Assembly: GCF_011758565.1 (NCBI RefSeq)
Contig: NZ_JAAMOX010000003.1
Location: 186,001-250,000, forward strand
DNA from: Lysinibacter cavernae
Lineage (GTDB): Bacteria; Actinomycetota; Actinomycetes; Actinomycetales; Microbacteriaceae
Direction of reading: 5' to 3'
Length of the DNA: 64,000 nt
Below are positions 50,647-59,041 of the stretch, piece by piece (positions within the stretch are counted from its first letter, which is position 1; the number at the start of each line of letters is the position of its first letter). A program made the translations under genes and the position numbers. The notes under the pieces were generated by a model. The model searched no databases. It was not told the DNA's origin and saw only the letters and a program-made list of their open reading frames with translations.

Positions 50647-53046
50647 ATGACTGATATCCAGGTTCGCCCCGTCACCGAGGCAACGATCGAGGCCATCGCA
50701 AGGCGGGTGCTCTGGCTCTCCACCGCAATGATCGACCATGCGAATAAGCACCGGCCGAATCCGGGAGGCGTCAAGGTCGGCGGGCACCAAGCATCCAGTG
50801 CCTCAATCGTGAGCATCATGACGGAGCTCTGGCTAGAGCAGCTCTCGGCAGATGACCGCGTCTCGGTGAAGCCGCATGCCTCTCCTGTGCTCCATGCGCT
50901 GAACTATCTCCTCGGTTCGCTCGACCGCGAGGCCCTCACCACCCTCAGATCGTTTGGGGGTCTCCAAAGTTACCCGAGTCGAAGCAAAGATCCAGACCCG
51001 GTCGACTATTCAACGGGGTCAGTTGGCATCGGGGCCACCGCCCCGATCTGGGGAGCAATCGCCCGTCGCTACGTCGCGGATCACGGCTCAAGCCCAGGAA
51101 CCGGCCGCCAATACTCGCTGGTCGGAGACGCAGAGCTCGACGAAGGCGCCGTGTGGGAGGCAATTGGGGAACGCACCGTCTCAGAACTCGGTGAGGTGGT
51201 GTGGATCATCGATTTTAATCGTCAATCGCTCGACCGGGTTGTCCCTGATACCAACACCTCTCGTTTGCAGGCGATGTTTGCAGCCGCCGGTTGGCAGGTC
51301 ATCGAGGCAAAGTACGGGCGCACTCTCACCTCCTTATTCGAGCGGAAAGGTGGGGAGTCGCTCCGCAACCGAATCGATACGATGCCAAACGCCGAGTACC
51401 AGCGACTTCTGCGCAGCCCAGCAGAAGAGGTTGTTGATCGGTTGCTTGCCGGCGGGCAGGCAAGCAACAGGGATGACCTCGCTGCGTTTCTCGATCGCAC
51501 GCTGACTGAGCTCACCGCAGCTGAGCTCCTGGCGGCGCTGAGGGACCTTGGTGGCCATGACATCAACACCCTCCGCGACTCCTTTGCCACGATTGATGAC
51601 CACAGGCCAACCGCGCTTTTTGCCTACACGCTGAAGGGATGGGGGCTCGCAAGCGAAGGCCACCCTCAGAACCACTCAGCCCTCATTAGCGAGACCCAGC
51701 TTGCCGAGCTTCGCGAACGCTGCAACATTGGCGATGATCCGTTCCCCTCATTTCGGGACGCAGACCCCACCGCTCCTCGATTGGCCGGGCCAGACGAGGA
51801 TGGCTGCGCAGCGGCATGTGCAGCGGCGGCGAGACGGCTCCGACGACACGAGGCTGTTGCCTCACCCGGCTTTGCTCCGCCACTCGATCTTGGCTGGTCG
51901 CCAACGGGTATCGCAACCACGCAGGCTGCGCTCGGACGCACCCTCATGGACCTCAGCCGCCGCGCCCCAGAAATCGCCAGCAGCATCGTGACCGTCAGCC
52001 CAGATGTGAGCTCAAGCACCAACCTCGGAGGCTGGGTCAACAAAGTTGGTGTCTGGTCGCCGTCGGCTCGGCACGACTGGTTTAGCGACGACCCAGAAAC
52101 GATTCTGCACTGGCGTGAGCACAGCGCCGGGCAGCACCTGGAGCTTGGCATCGCCGAGGTAAACCTTGTTGGTGCCCTCGGCGAGCTCGGGGCCACGTGG
52201 AGCAGGTGGGGCCATCCGCTCATCCCTATCGGCGTGCTCTACGACCCGTTCATCGCACGAGCCCTCGAGCCGTGGACGTTTGGGGTGTATGCCGGGGGTC
52301 AATCGATCTTGGTTGGCACCCCATCCGGGGTCACGCTCAGCGCAGAAGGCGGCGCGCATCAGTCAATCATCACGCCATCCATTGGGCTCGAACAACCGGG
52401 AGTGTTGAGCTACGAACCTGCGTTTGCGATCGATCTCGAGTGGATGCTCCTCGAATGCATCCGTCGCATCGGTTCTCCATCGGGCACGGCAAGCTACCTC
52501 AGGCTCTCCACTCGTCCAATTGACCAGGCGTTGGCCGCGCTTCCGTCCGATTCTGATCAACGAGAACTTCGACGGAGGCTCGTGATTGCTGGGGCCTATC
52601 CCCTTCGGCGAGCCGTTGCTCGGGCCGAACGCCACGTTAACATCGCCGTCGTCGGGGCGGTCACTCCCGAGGCCCTTGAAGCGGCAGAACGGTTGGATGC
52701 CCTCGGCATTTCATGTGACGTGCTGTGCATCACGAACCCGGGGCTCGTATTCGATGCGGTACAAGCCCGTGGCGGCGTGCAGCCGGATGCGGCGTCGTCA
52801 ACTGGCAACACGGCAGAAGGCGAGTGGATGCTGCGCACCGTGTTTGGCGTCGACGACCAGTCGCCCCTTGTCACGGTACTCGACGGCCACCCGCACACGC
52901 TCGCGTTCCTGAGCGGCATTCACCGCACACGAGGTGTGCACCTCGGGGTGCGCAGCTTTGGGCAGTCAGGCGACCTCGAGAGCGTCTACGCCCATCACGG
53001 CATCGATGCCTCTGCCATTACACGGGCGGCGCTTTCCCTCACCTAG
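50647..53046 (+). CDS. Stand-alone AceE-like (homodimeric pyruvate dehydrogenase E1 family) TPP enzyme
   Basis: This 799-residue protein aligns by eye along the length of AceE: PGGVKVGGHQASSASI and KPHASPVLHALNYLLG at the N-terminus. The TPP motif is GDAELDEGAVWEA followed by IIDFNRQSLDRVV, with GWQVIEAKYG after it. LELGIAEVNLVGALGELG, LVGTPSGVTLSAEGGAHQS and LSYEPAFAIDLEWML lie in the C-terminal half. It is about 100 residues shorter than E. coli AceE. There is no lipoyl E2 or E3 gene nearby. It may decarboxylate a 2-keto acid made by the CefD-like enzyme, or act as a transketolase. Confidence 0.85.
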   Translation: MTDIQVRPVTEATIEAIARRVLWLSTAMIDHANKHRPNPGGVKVGGHQASSASIVSIMTELWLEQLSADDRVSVKPHASPVLHALNYLLGSLDREALTTLRSFGGLQSYPSRSKDPDPVDYSTGSVGIGATAPIWGAIARRYVADHGSSPGTGRQYSLVGDAELDEGAVWEAIGERTVSELGEVVWIIDFNRQSLDRVVPDTNTSRLQAMFAAAGWQVIEAKYGRTLTSLFERKGGESLRNRIDTMPNAEYQRLLRSPAEEVVDRLLAGGQASNRDDLAAFLDRTLTELTAAELLAALRDLGGHDINTLRDSFATIDDHRPTALFAYTLKGWGLASEGHPQNHSALISETQLAELRERCNIGDDPFPSFRDADPTAPRLAGPDEDGCAAACAAAARRLRRHEAVASPGFAPPLDLGWSPTGIATTQAALGRTLMDLSRRAPEIASSIVTVSPDVSSSTNLGGWVNKVGVWSPSARHDWFSDDPETILHWREHSAGQHLELGIAEVNLVGALGELGATWSRWGHPLIPIGVLYDPFIARALEPWTFGVYAGGQSILVGTPSGVTLSAEGGAHQSIITPSIGLEQPGVLSYEPAFAIDLEWMLLECIRRIGSPSGTASYLRLSTRPIDQALAALPSDSDQRELRRRLVIAGAYPLRRAVARAERHVNIAVVGAVTPEALEAAERLDALGISCDVLCITNPGLVFDAVQARGGVQPDAASSTGNTAEGEWMLRTVFGVDDQSPLVTVLDGHPHTLAFLSGIHRTRGVHLGVRSFGQSGDLESVYAHHGIDASAITRAALSLT

Positions 53047-53073
53047 GTCCGCTCATATGCGTTTCGGCGTAAG

Positions 53074-53130
53074 TTTGCCGGTTGGGCGTATCTTCGCGGA
53101 TACGCCCAACCGGCAAAGATACGCCCAACC
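53074..53130. terminator. Stem-loop with a duplicated right arm between AceE-like and add genes
   Basis: A perfect 19-bp stem (53074-53092 with 53099-53117) closes a 6-nt loop. The 13-mer GATACGCCCAACC occurs both in the right arm (53099-53111) and again at 53118-53130, so the left arm can pair with either copy. It lies between convergent genes. Confidence 0.7.
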
Positions 53131-53146
53131 TGGTGACCATGCGCGA

Positions 53147-54286
53147 CTAGCGGACCGAGTGAGCGGCCCTCAGCGCCTCAAAGCCGTCCTCGATCGCCAG
53201 CGCAAGCTCGACGCGATCTTCGAGCGGCAAGAATGTGACGGAAGCGGCATTGAGCTGGAACTGCTCAAGGTCATCAAGGTCGTATGAGAACTCGTCGGCT
53301 AGCAGACTCAGCTCGCGGCTAACGGTGGTGCCGCTCATGAGCCGGTTGTCGGGGTTGACGGTGACGTTGAATCCCAGCTGATAAAAGAGGTCAAACGGGT
53401 GATCGGCAAGCGAGTCACCCCACGCCGAGATCGCGCCGGTCTGCAGGTTCGACGAGGGCGACAGCTCAAGAGCTATTCCGCGGTCCTTCACCCACTGGGC
53501 GAGGCGCCCGACCATCACGTAGGTGTTCTGGTCATCCTGCGAGTCGATCGTGATGTCCTCCGCGAGGCGAACACCGTGGCCAAGTCGCAGCGCGTGACCG
53601 TCAACGAGGGCACCACGAATCGAGTCGAGCCCATCGGCCTCACCAGCGTGGATGGTTGCAGGGAAGAAGTTTTCGGCGAGGTAGCGGAATGCACCGGCGT
53701 GGTTGGCGGGCGGAAAGCCGAGCTCGGCGCCAGCGATGTCAAAACCAACAACACCGTTGTCCCGGTGGCGAACCGCGAGTTCGGCAATTTCTTGGGCACG
53801 GTCTGCGTGGCGCATTGCGGTAATGAGCTGGCCAACACGGATGCTCCGTCCCTCGGCCGCGGCATCCTCAACGCCCTGATCGAGCCCGGCCTGGACGGCC
53901 ACAACAACCTCGTCGAGGCTCAGGCCGTTCGACAGGTGCTGCTCAGGAGCCCAGCGAATCTCGCCGTAGATGACGCCGTCGGCCGCGAGGTCCTGCACAA
54001 ATTCGCGCGCAACACGGGTCAGGCCTTCTTCGTTTTGCATGACAGCGCACGTCACATCAAACGTCTTGAGGTAGTCAACAAGCGAGCCTGAGTTTGCGCT
54101 CGACGTGAACCAGTCCTTGAGGCCCTGCGCGTCTGCGGCTGGCAGTTCGTAGCCGATCTTGGCTGCGAGTTCAACGATGGTCTCTGGGCGCAGGCCGCCG
54201 TCGAGGTGATCGTGAAGGGAGATCTTGGGGAGGTCTTCGGCGAAGATGCCGCTGGCAAGCTGGTGCTTCTGTGGTTCGGTTGTCAT
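53147..54286 (-). CDS. add: Adenosine deaminase
   Basis: This 379-residue zinc amidohydrolase converts (deoxy)adenosine to (deoxy)inosine, the substrate for Pnp (42719-43567). Metal ligands are in ISLHDHLDGGLRP, ATIHAGEADG and the late VTVNPDNRLMSGTTVS. RLGHGVRLAED and ELSPSSNLQTGA complete the active site. The length is that of the mycobacterial Add group. Copy R3 of the 70-bp palindromic element lies 29 bp upstream of the start codon, as R2 lies upstream of pnp. Confidence 0.95.
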   Translation of the reverse strand: MTTEPQKHQLASGIFAEDLPKISLHDHLDGGLRPETIVELAAKIGYELPAADAQGLKDWFTSSANSGSLVDYLKTFDVTCAVMQNEEGLTRVAREFVQDLAADGVIYGEIRWAPEQHLSNGLSLDEVVVAVQAGLDQGVEDAAAEGRSIRVGQLITAMRHADRAQEIAELAVRHRDNGVVGFDIAGAELGFPPANHAGAFRYLAENFFPATIHAGEADGLDSIRGALVDGHALRLGHGVRLAEDITIDSQDDQNTYVMVGRLAQWVKDRGIALELSPSSNLQTGAISAWGDSLADHPFDLFYQLGFNVTVNPDNRLMSGTTVSRELSLLADEFSYDLDDLEQFQLNAASVTFLPLEDRVELALAIEDGFEALRAAHSVR

Positions 54287-54314
54287 GCCACCAACTTACC
54301 CGCTACCCACCGAG

Positions 54315-54384
54315 ATCGCGGGGTGCATTCGTGCTCGTGGGGCGCAATATTACGCACCCCACGAGCACGAATGCACCCCACGAG
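54315..54384. repeat. 70-bp four-unit palindromic element, copy R3
   Basis: Direct units are at 54315-54326 (ATCGCGGGGTGC) and 54334-54345 (CTCGTGGGGCGC). Inverted units GCACCCCACGAG lie at 54354-54365 and 54373-54384, with the same 19/20/19 spacing. In this copy the 7-bp spacers ATTCGTG and CACGAAT are also complementary, so the whole 70 bp forms one near-perfect hairpin. It lies between the add start and the stop codon of the glycine-betaine binding protein gene. Confidence 0.87.
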
Positions 54385-54391
54385 CCAGGGT

Positions 54392-55273
54392 CTATGCGGT
54401 GAGACCGTCTACGTAATCCTGGTTCTCAGTAATCCACTGTTCGACGATCGGGCGGTAGTCGTCAATTTTCTCGCCGCTGTTGAACATGGCGTTTTCGAGC
54501 GAATGCAGCAGCTGTGCGTCCATCTCAAAGTTGCTCAGCCATTCGTAAACCTCGGGCTTATCCGTGTCGAGGCCGACCCTGGCAACCGAGTGGATGGCCT
54601 CCGTCTCGCCGAGCAGGCCGTCGGGGTCGTCGAGGTTACGGATGTCGAACTCTGCGTATGCCCAGTGCGGCTGCCACAGTGTCACGACGATGTTTTCGTT
54701 GTTCTTGAGTGCGGTCGAGAGCTCCGTCAGCATCGCCGGCGTTGACGAGGTAATGAAGTCCATATCGTCGAGCCCATACCCGGGGATGACGTCGTATTGG
54801 ATGGTGTCAATCATGCTCGCGCCCGGCTCAATGCTGACGATCCGGTTGCCAAACTCGTCGGCGTGGTCGGCAAGCTCGGTCAGCGAGGTGATCGGCGAGT
54901 CAGCGTTCACGGCCATCGTAAGTGTCGCTTCGGTGTTCCACGGGCCGAGGTCAACAATCGAGTCTTTGTATTCTTCGAGGTAGGCAGAGTGGATGGTTGG
55001 CAGCCAGGAGTCGAGCGTGACGTCATAGTCTTTGCTTGAGAGGCCAGAAAAGACGGGTGCAACATCGGCGTATTCGAGCGAGACGTCGTAGCCCTTTTCC
55101 TCAAGGATTGCGGCCCACAGCTCCGAAGCGGCAATGCCCTCGTCCCAGCCGTTAAACACGGCAATCTTCAGGGATTTGCTGTTGTCGCCCTCGTCGCCTG
55201 CCGAGCATCCGGCAAGCAACAGGCCTGCAACGGCGGCGGTTGCAAGCGTTGTGGTGAGTCGTGTGTTCTTCAT
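54392..55273 (-). CDS. Glycine betaine ABC transporter substrate-binding lipoprotein, distal copy
   Basis: This 293-residue OpuAC/ProX-type lipoprotein has a signal ending GLLLAGC. Aromatic-box tryptophans lie in FNGWDEGIAASELWAA, LDSWLPTIH and TLWQPHWAYAEF, as expected for quaternary-amine binding. It is highly similar to the protein encoded just upstream (55357-56238), with the differences scattered over the length. It is the last gene of the proV-proW-proX-proX operon. It serves osmoprotectant uptake; the two copies may differ in ligand preference. Confidence 0.92.
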   Translation of the reverse strand: MKNTRLTTTLATAAVAGLLLAGCSAGDEGDNSKSLKIAVFNGWDEGIAASELWAAILEEKGYDVSLEYADVAPVFSGLSSKDYDVTLDSWLPTIHSAYLEEYKDSIVDLGPWNTEATLTMAVNADSPITSLTELADHADEFGNRIVSIEPGASMIDTIQYDVIPGYGLDDMDFITSSTPAMLTELSTALKNNENIVVTLWQPHWAYAEFDIRNLDDPDGLLGETEAIHSVARVGLDTDKPEVYEWLSNFEMDAQLLHSLENAMFNSGEKIDDYRPIVEQWITENQDYVDGLTA

Positions 55274-55314
55274 GATGCTCCTTTGGATCAGTGAATAAAA
55301 ACGTTCTGGATACA

Positions 55315-55346
55315 GCTGAGGGCCGGCCTCTCGGCCAGCCCTCAGC
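55315..55346 (-). terminator. Intercistronic stem-loop between the two proX-like genes
   Basis: GCTGAGGGCCGGCC (55315-55328) pairs with GGCCAGCCCTCAGC (55333-55346) with one wobble around TCTC. On the transcribed strand a TTTTTA run follows about 12 nt later. It probably stabilises or partly terminates the upstream message. Confidence 0.55.
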
Positions 55347-55356
55347 GCACACGGTG

Positions 55357-56238
55357 TTACTTCGTGAGTGAGTCCACGTATTCCTGGTTCTCAGAAATCC
55401 ACTTCGTCACGATCGGACGATAGTCGTCGACCTTGTCTCCGCTGAACATCGCGTTCTCAAGCGAGAACAGCAGGTCTGAACTCATGGTGAAGTTCGTGAA
55501 CCATTCGTTCACCTCTGGCTGGTCGTCGGCAAATCCGATGCGCGAGAAGGAGTGCAACTTCTCAGAGCCGCCGAGCAGGCCCTTCGGGTCTTCGAGGTCA
55601 CGGATCTTGAACTCGTCATAGGCCCAGTGCGGCTTCCAGAGGGTCACGACGATATCCTCGTTGTTCTTCTCTGCCGAACGAAGCTCGGTGAGCATCGCAG
55701 CGGTTGAGGAGGTGAGGTAGTCCATCTTGTCGAGGCCGTAGCCGGGGATGACGTCGTCTTGCGTGATGCGCGTCAGCCCTGCGCCCGGCTCAATGCCAGT
55801 GATGGTGTTGTTGAACGTATCGGCGTTGTCCGCCAGCTCATCCAGTGACTTAATTGGCGCGTCTTCGTTTACCGCAATGGTGAGCTTAGCTTCGTCATTC
55901 CAGTAGCCGAGGTCAACGAGGTCATCGCCGTATTCCTCGATGTAATCTGCGTGGGTTGATGGCAGCCAGGTGTCGAGCACTACGTCGTAGTCCTTGCTTG
56001 ACAGGCCTGAGTAAACGGGGGCCACGTCTGCATACTCGAGCTCGACGTCGTAGCCCTTTTCGTCGAGGATGGCGGCCCACAGCTCGGACGCGGCGATACC
56101 TTCGTCCCAACCGTTGAACACGGCAATCGTGATCTTCTTGTCTGAGGCGGAGGCGTCGCCGCCGTCTGACGAGCATCCTGTGAGGGCGAGGGCAGCAACT
56201 GCGCCCACCGCCAAAAACTTCAACAGGGGTTTCTTCAA
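55357..56238 (-). CDS. Glycine betaine ABC transporter substrate-binding lipoprotein, proximal copy
   Basis: This 293-residue OpuAC/ProX-type lipoprotein has signal end LALTGC and the aromatic-box segments FNGWDEGIAASELWAA, LDTWLPSTH and TLWKPHWAYDEF. The start is taken as TTG at 56238 (LKKPLLKF) because AAGGAAG sits just upstream; an ATG-led extension to 56268 would bury this site and add ten charged residues before the signal peptide. It follows proW after a 150-bp gap. Confidence 0.9.
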   Translation of the reverse strand: MKKPLLKFLAVGAVAALALTGCSSDGGDASASDKKITIAVFNGWDEGIAASELWAAILDEKGYDVELEYADVAPVYSGLSSKDYDVVLDTWLPSTHADYIEEYGDDLVDLGYWNDEAKLTIAVNEDAPIKSLDELADNADTFNNTITGIEPGAGLTRITQDDVIPGYGLDKMDYLTSSTAAMLTELRSAEKNNEDIVVTLWKPHWAYDEFKIRDLEDPKGLLGGSEKLHSFSRIGFADDQPEVNEWFTNFTMSSDLLFSLENAMFSGDKVDDYRPIVTKWISENQEYVDSLTK

Positions 56239-56388
56239 AATGTCTTCCTTTCGTCGCGCCCCGCTCAATTCGAGCCGCGGGGCGAATGGGGTTGACTGGT
56301 GAGCCCAGGGTTCTGGGCGTCGCGTACCCGCGCAGCCTTGGCAGCGCGCGAGAGTCTTTGGGCGGATGCCGCAGCATTCGTAAGTGGG

Positions 56389-57261
56389 TTAGCTCCTGGT
56401 TACGGCGCCAAACCGTTTGCCGAGCGAGGCGGTGACCCTGTCGAGGAAGATCGCGAGGATCACCACGGAGATTCCGGCCTCAAAGCCGAGGGCAACATCA
56501 ATTCGGTTGAGGCTCTGAACCACCTGGAGCCCGAGTCCACCTGCACCAACCATGCCAGCGATCACAACCATCGAAAGCGACAGCATGATCACCTGGTTGA
56601 TACCTGCCATGATGCTTGGCATCGCGAGCGGCAGCTGGATCTGACGAAGGATTCGGCTTGGCGACGACCCAAACGCCTTTCCTGCCTCGACAACTTCGCG
56701 GTCGACACCACGGATGCCAAGCTCGGTCAGTCGAACGCCTGGTGCCATCGCGAAGATGATCGTTGCAACGATTCCTGGAACCACGCCTACCCGGAACAAA
56801 ATCAGGGCTGGGATGAGGTACACAAAGGCCGGCATGGTCTGCATAAAGTCGAGGATGGGCCTGATGATCTTTGATGCCCGGTTTGACCTGGCCGCCCAGA
56901 TTCCCAGCGGGATGCTGATGAGCACGGCGAGCAGGCTTGCAACAAGCACAAGCGCGAGCGTGTCCATGGCGTTTGCCCACTGGTTGAGGCCCACAATGAT
57001 CAAAAGCCCAATCAGGCTCCCAACCGCGAGCTTCCAGCCAGAAACGTACCAGGCGATGGCGGCAAGGACAATGATGACGACCCAGAACGGGGGCGTCACG
57101 AGCAGCCAGTCAACACCTTCGTACATACCCTTGAACACGGTACGCAGCAGCATAAAAAACGCGCCGAAGGTGTCGGTAATCCAGTCGATGGCTACTTCAG
57201 CCCACTGCCCAAATGGCAAACGGAAACTGTCGTTAGCGGCAATCAGTGCAACAACATTCAT
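56389..57261 (-). CDS. proW: Glycine betaine ABC transporter permease
   Basis: This 290-residue permease has an amphipathic N-terminus, about seven transmembrane segments and the coupling loop EVVEAGKAFGSSPSRILRQIQLP. GAGGLGLQVVQSLNRID near the end is typical of ProW/OpuAB. It forms the homodimeric channel for betaine-type osmolytes. Its start overlaps the ATPase stop by 4 bp (ATGA). Confidence 0.93.
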   Translation of the reverse strand: MNVVALIAANDSFRLPFGQWAEVAIDWITDTFGAFFMLLRTVFKGMYEGVDWLLVTPPFWVVIIVLAAIAWYVSGWKLAVGSLIGLLIIVGLNQWANAMDTLALVLVASLLAVLISIPLGIWAARSNRASKIIRPILDFMQTMPAFVYLIPALILFRVGVVPGIVATIIFAMAPGVRLTELGIRGVDREVVEAGKAFGSSPSRILRQIQLPLAMPSIMAGINQVIMLSLSMVVIAGMVGAGGLGLQVVQSLNRIDVALGFEAGISVVILAIFLDRVTASLGKRFGAVTRS

Positions 57262-58583
57262 CGCTGGCCTCCCTGGTCATCAGTGGTCGACGCGGTGGTC
57301 GTTGAGCTGGAGGACTCCGGGTCAGTGCCAGAGAGCGCGTCAGACATCGCGCGCTGCGTGAGCGTTGTTGGCGTGTCGATAATGGGGATGCTCTGCGTCG
57401 TGAGCGGCACGTTTCCGAGCGCCGCCAGCAGGGTGATCTTTGGGATTGTGCCCAGCAGTTTGCCGGTTTCGCTGATCACGGCGAGCGGGAGGCCACTCTC
57501 GATCGAGGGCTCAACAAGGTCAACGAGCGGCGCATCCGGCGAGACTCCCTGCGGCTTGCGAAGGATCACGCTCAGGTCGCTCTCGCCGTTCTTCACCTGA
57601 CGCATAACGTCACGGTCGCGAACGACTCCGAGATACTGACGCCCACGTCCAACCACAAACACTGCCGAGGTCTGCAGGTCGCGCATCTTACGAAGTGCGT
57701 TCCGGGGGCCGGAAGTGAGGGCAACCTCTGCGTATGCCGGCTCCATGACGCTTGAGGCCGTGAGCACACGGGTCCGGTCAACATCCTGCACAAACTGCGC
57801 AACGTAGTCGTTTGCCGGGTCGGTCAGAATCTCTTCGGGGGTTCCCACCTGCACGATGCGTCCGTCGCGCATAACCGCGATGCGGTCACCGAGGAACATG
57901 GCTTCGTTGAGGTCGTGGGTGATAAAGATGATGGTTTTGCCAAGCTCGGCTTGGAGCTCGACCAGTTGCTCTTGCATTTCGCGGCGGATGAGCGGGTCGA
58001 GGGCCGAGAACGCCTCATCCATCAGGAGAACATCTGTTTCTGCCGTGAGCGCGCGGGCAATTCCGACGCGCTGTTGCATTCCGCCAGAGAGCTCGCTCGG
58101 AAGCTTTTGCTCCCACCCGGAGAGCCCAACGAGTTCAACGATGCGCTGGGCCTGAGCCTCACGCTTTGCCTTTGGCACGCCCTGAACTTCGAGCCCGTAC
58201 GCGGCATTCTCAAGCACCGTGCGGTGCGGGAGGAGCGCAAAATGTTGAAACACCATCGATACGCTTTTCTGCCGAACGCGGCGAAGCTCAGCGGCCGAGA
58301 CGGCGGTGATGTTGGTTCCGGCAACCGTGACCGTGCCGGAGGTTGGCTCAAGCAGACCGTTCAGCATCCGGATGAGCGTGGATTTTCCGGAGCCAGAAAG
58401 CCCCATCACCACAAAGATCTCACCCTGTTTGACCTCAAACGACGCGTCAATGACGGCGGCGGTCCCAAACGCTTCGACTTCGTCCCTGGTCGCGCCTTCG
58501 CTGATGCGACGCGCTGCTTCTTTTGGTTTTTTGCCAAACACCTTGTAGAGGTGCTCGGCTTTCACGGCAATAGTTTCGTTCAC
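57258..58583 (-). CDS. proV: Glycine betaine ABC transporter ATPase with CBS domains
   Basis: This 441-residue OpuAA/ProV-type ATPase has Walker A GLSGSGKS, signature LSGGMQQRVGIARAL, Walker B VLLMDEAFSALDP and switch HDLNEAMF. C-terminal tandem CBS domains (from about residue 280) could sense ionic strength through anionic lipids, as in OpuA. The C-terminal 30 residues are Ser/Thr-rich. The GTG start at 58583 follows AGGAAA. It is the first gene of the operon. Confidence 0.94.
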   Translation of the reverse strand: MNETIAVKAEHLYKVFGKKPKEAARRISEGATRDEVEAFGTAAVIDASFEVKQGEIFVVMGLSGSGKSTLIRMLNGLLEPTSGTVTVAGTNITAVSAAELRRVRQKSVSMVFQHFALLPHRTVLENAAYGLEVQGVPKAKREAQAQRIVELVGLSGWEQKLPSELSGGMQQRVGIARALTAETDVLLMDEAFSALDPLIRREMQEQLVELQAELGKTIIFITHDLNEAMFLGDRIAVMRDGRIVQVGTPEEILTDPANDYVAQFVQDVDRTRVLTASSVMEPAYAEVALTSGPRNALRKMRDLQTSAVFVVGRGRQYLGVVRDRDVMRQVKNGESDLSVILRKPQGVSPDAPLVDLVEPSIESGLPLAVISETGKLLGTIPKITLLAALGNVPLTTQSIPIIDTPTTLTQRAMSDALSGTDPESSSSTTTASTTDDQGGQR

Positions 58584-59041
58584 GTGTTTTCCTGGCGAAG
58601 ATCAGCTTTGACGACGGATGATTTCCGGTGAAAACTGGCTCGTCTGGTCACGGACGGGTTGCTGTCGAACATGCCAACCCCGCTCAAGCCGCGCGAATTC
58701 TCGCGGCGAACACGGGTGGCAATTCACGGCTTCGGAGCCGCGCACAAAACGACAACCATACGCTCAATAGGGTGGTGCCGGTGGGCACTGTTCTCTACTG
58801 ACCGCGTCCTCGGTTGTGGCCCGAAGGCCATAAAACAACGTATCAAGTTCTGAAAGATACCGCAGGTTGAAGAACGCCGATGCGGACGGACATCCTCAAT
58901 CAACCCAGAGAAAGTCCTGCTCAAGAACAACTTCAGGAAAAACACAGTTGTTACCGAGTTGTTACCTATGTGCGCAAACAGTTAACGGATTTGAGCATTA
59001 TTGGGCGTGATATTTGAACACAATCAGCTCAGCGCACGCCG
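58584..59041. promoter_or_regulatory. Intergenic region upstream of proV
   Basis: This is 458 bp between the AraC-type gene and proV, both on the minus strand. It must contain the proV promoter. Direct repeats AGTTGTTACC at 58946-58955 and 58957-58966 are exactly one helical turn apart, with a partial third copy (AGTTAACG) at 58980, a layout used by OmpR-family response regulators. A 73-residue minus-strand open frame at 58724-58945 lacks coding character and is not called. Confidence 0.5.

Noticed and set aside
14443-54384. CRISPR array or IS terminal repeats as an explanation of the repeated CTCGTGGGGTGC units
   Set aside because: Only four units per locus, half of them inverted, with spacers of 7-8 bp; no cas or transposase gene and no target-site duplication were seen.
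58724-58945. Possible 73-residue protein upstream of proV
   Set aside because: It lacks a ribosome-binding site, coding bias and any recognisable motif; better explained as promoter/leader DNA.
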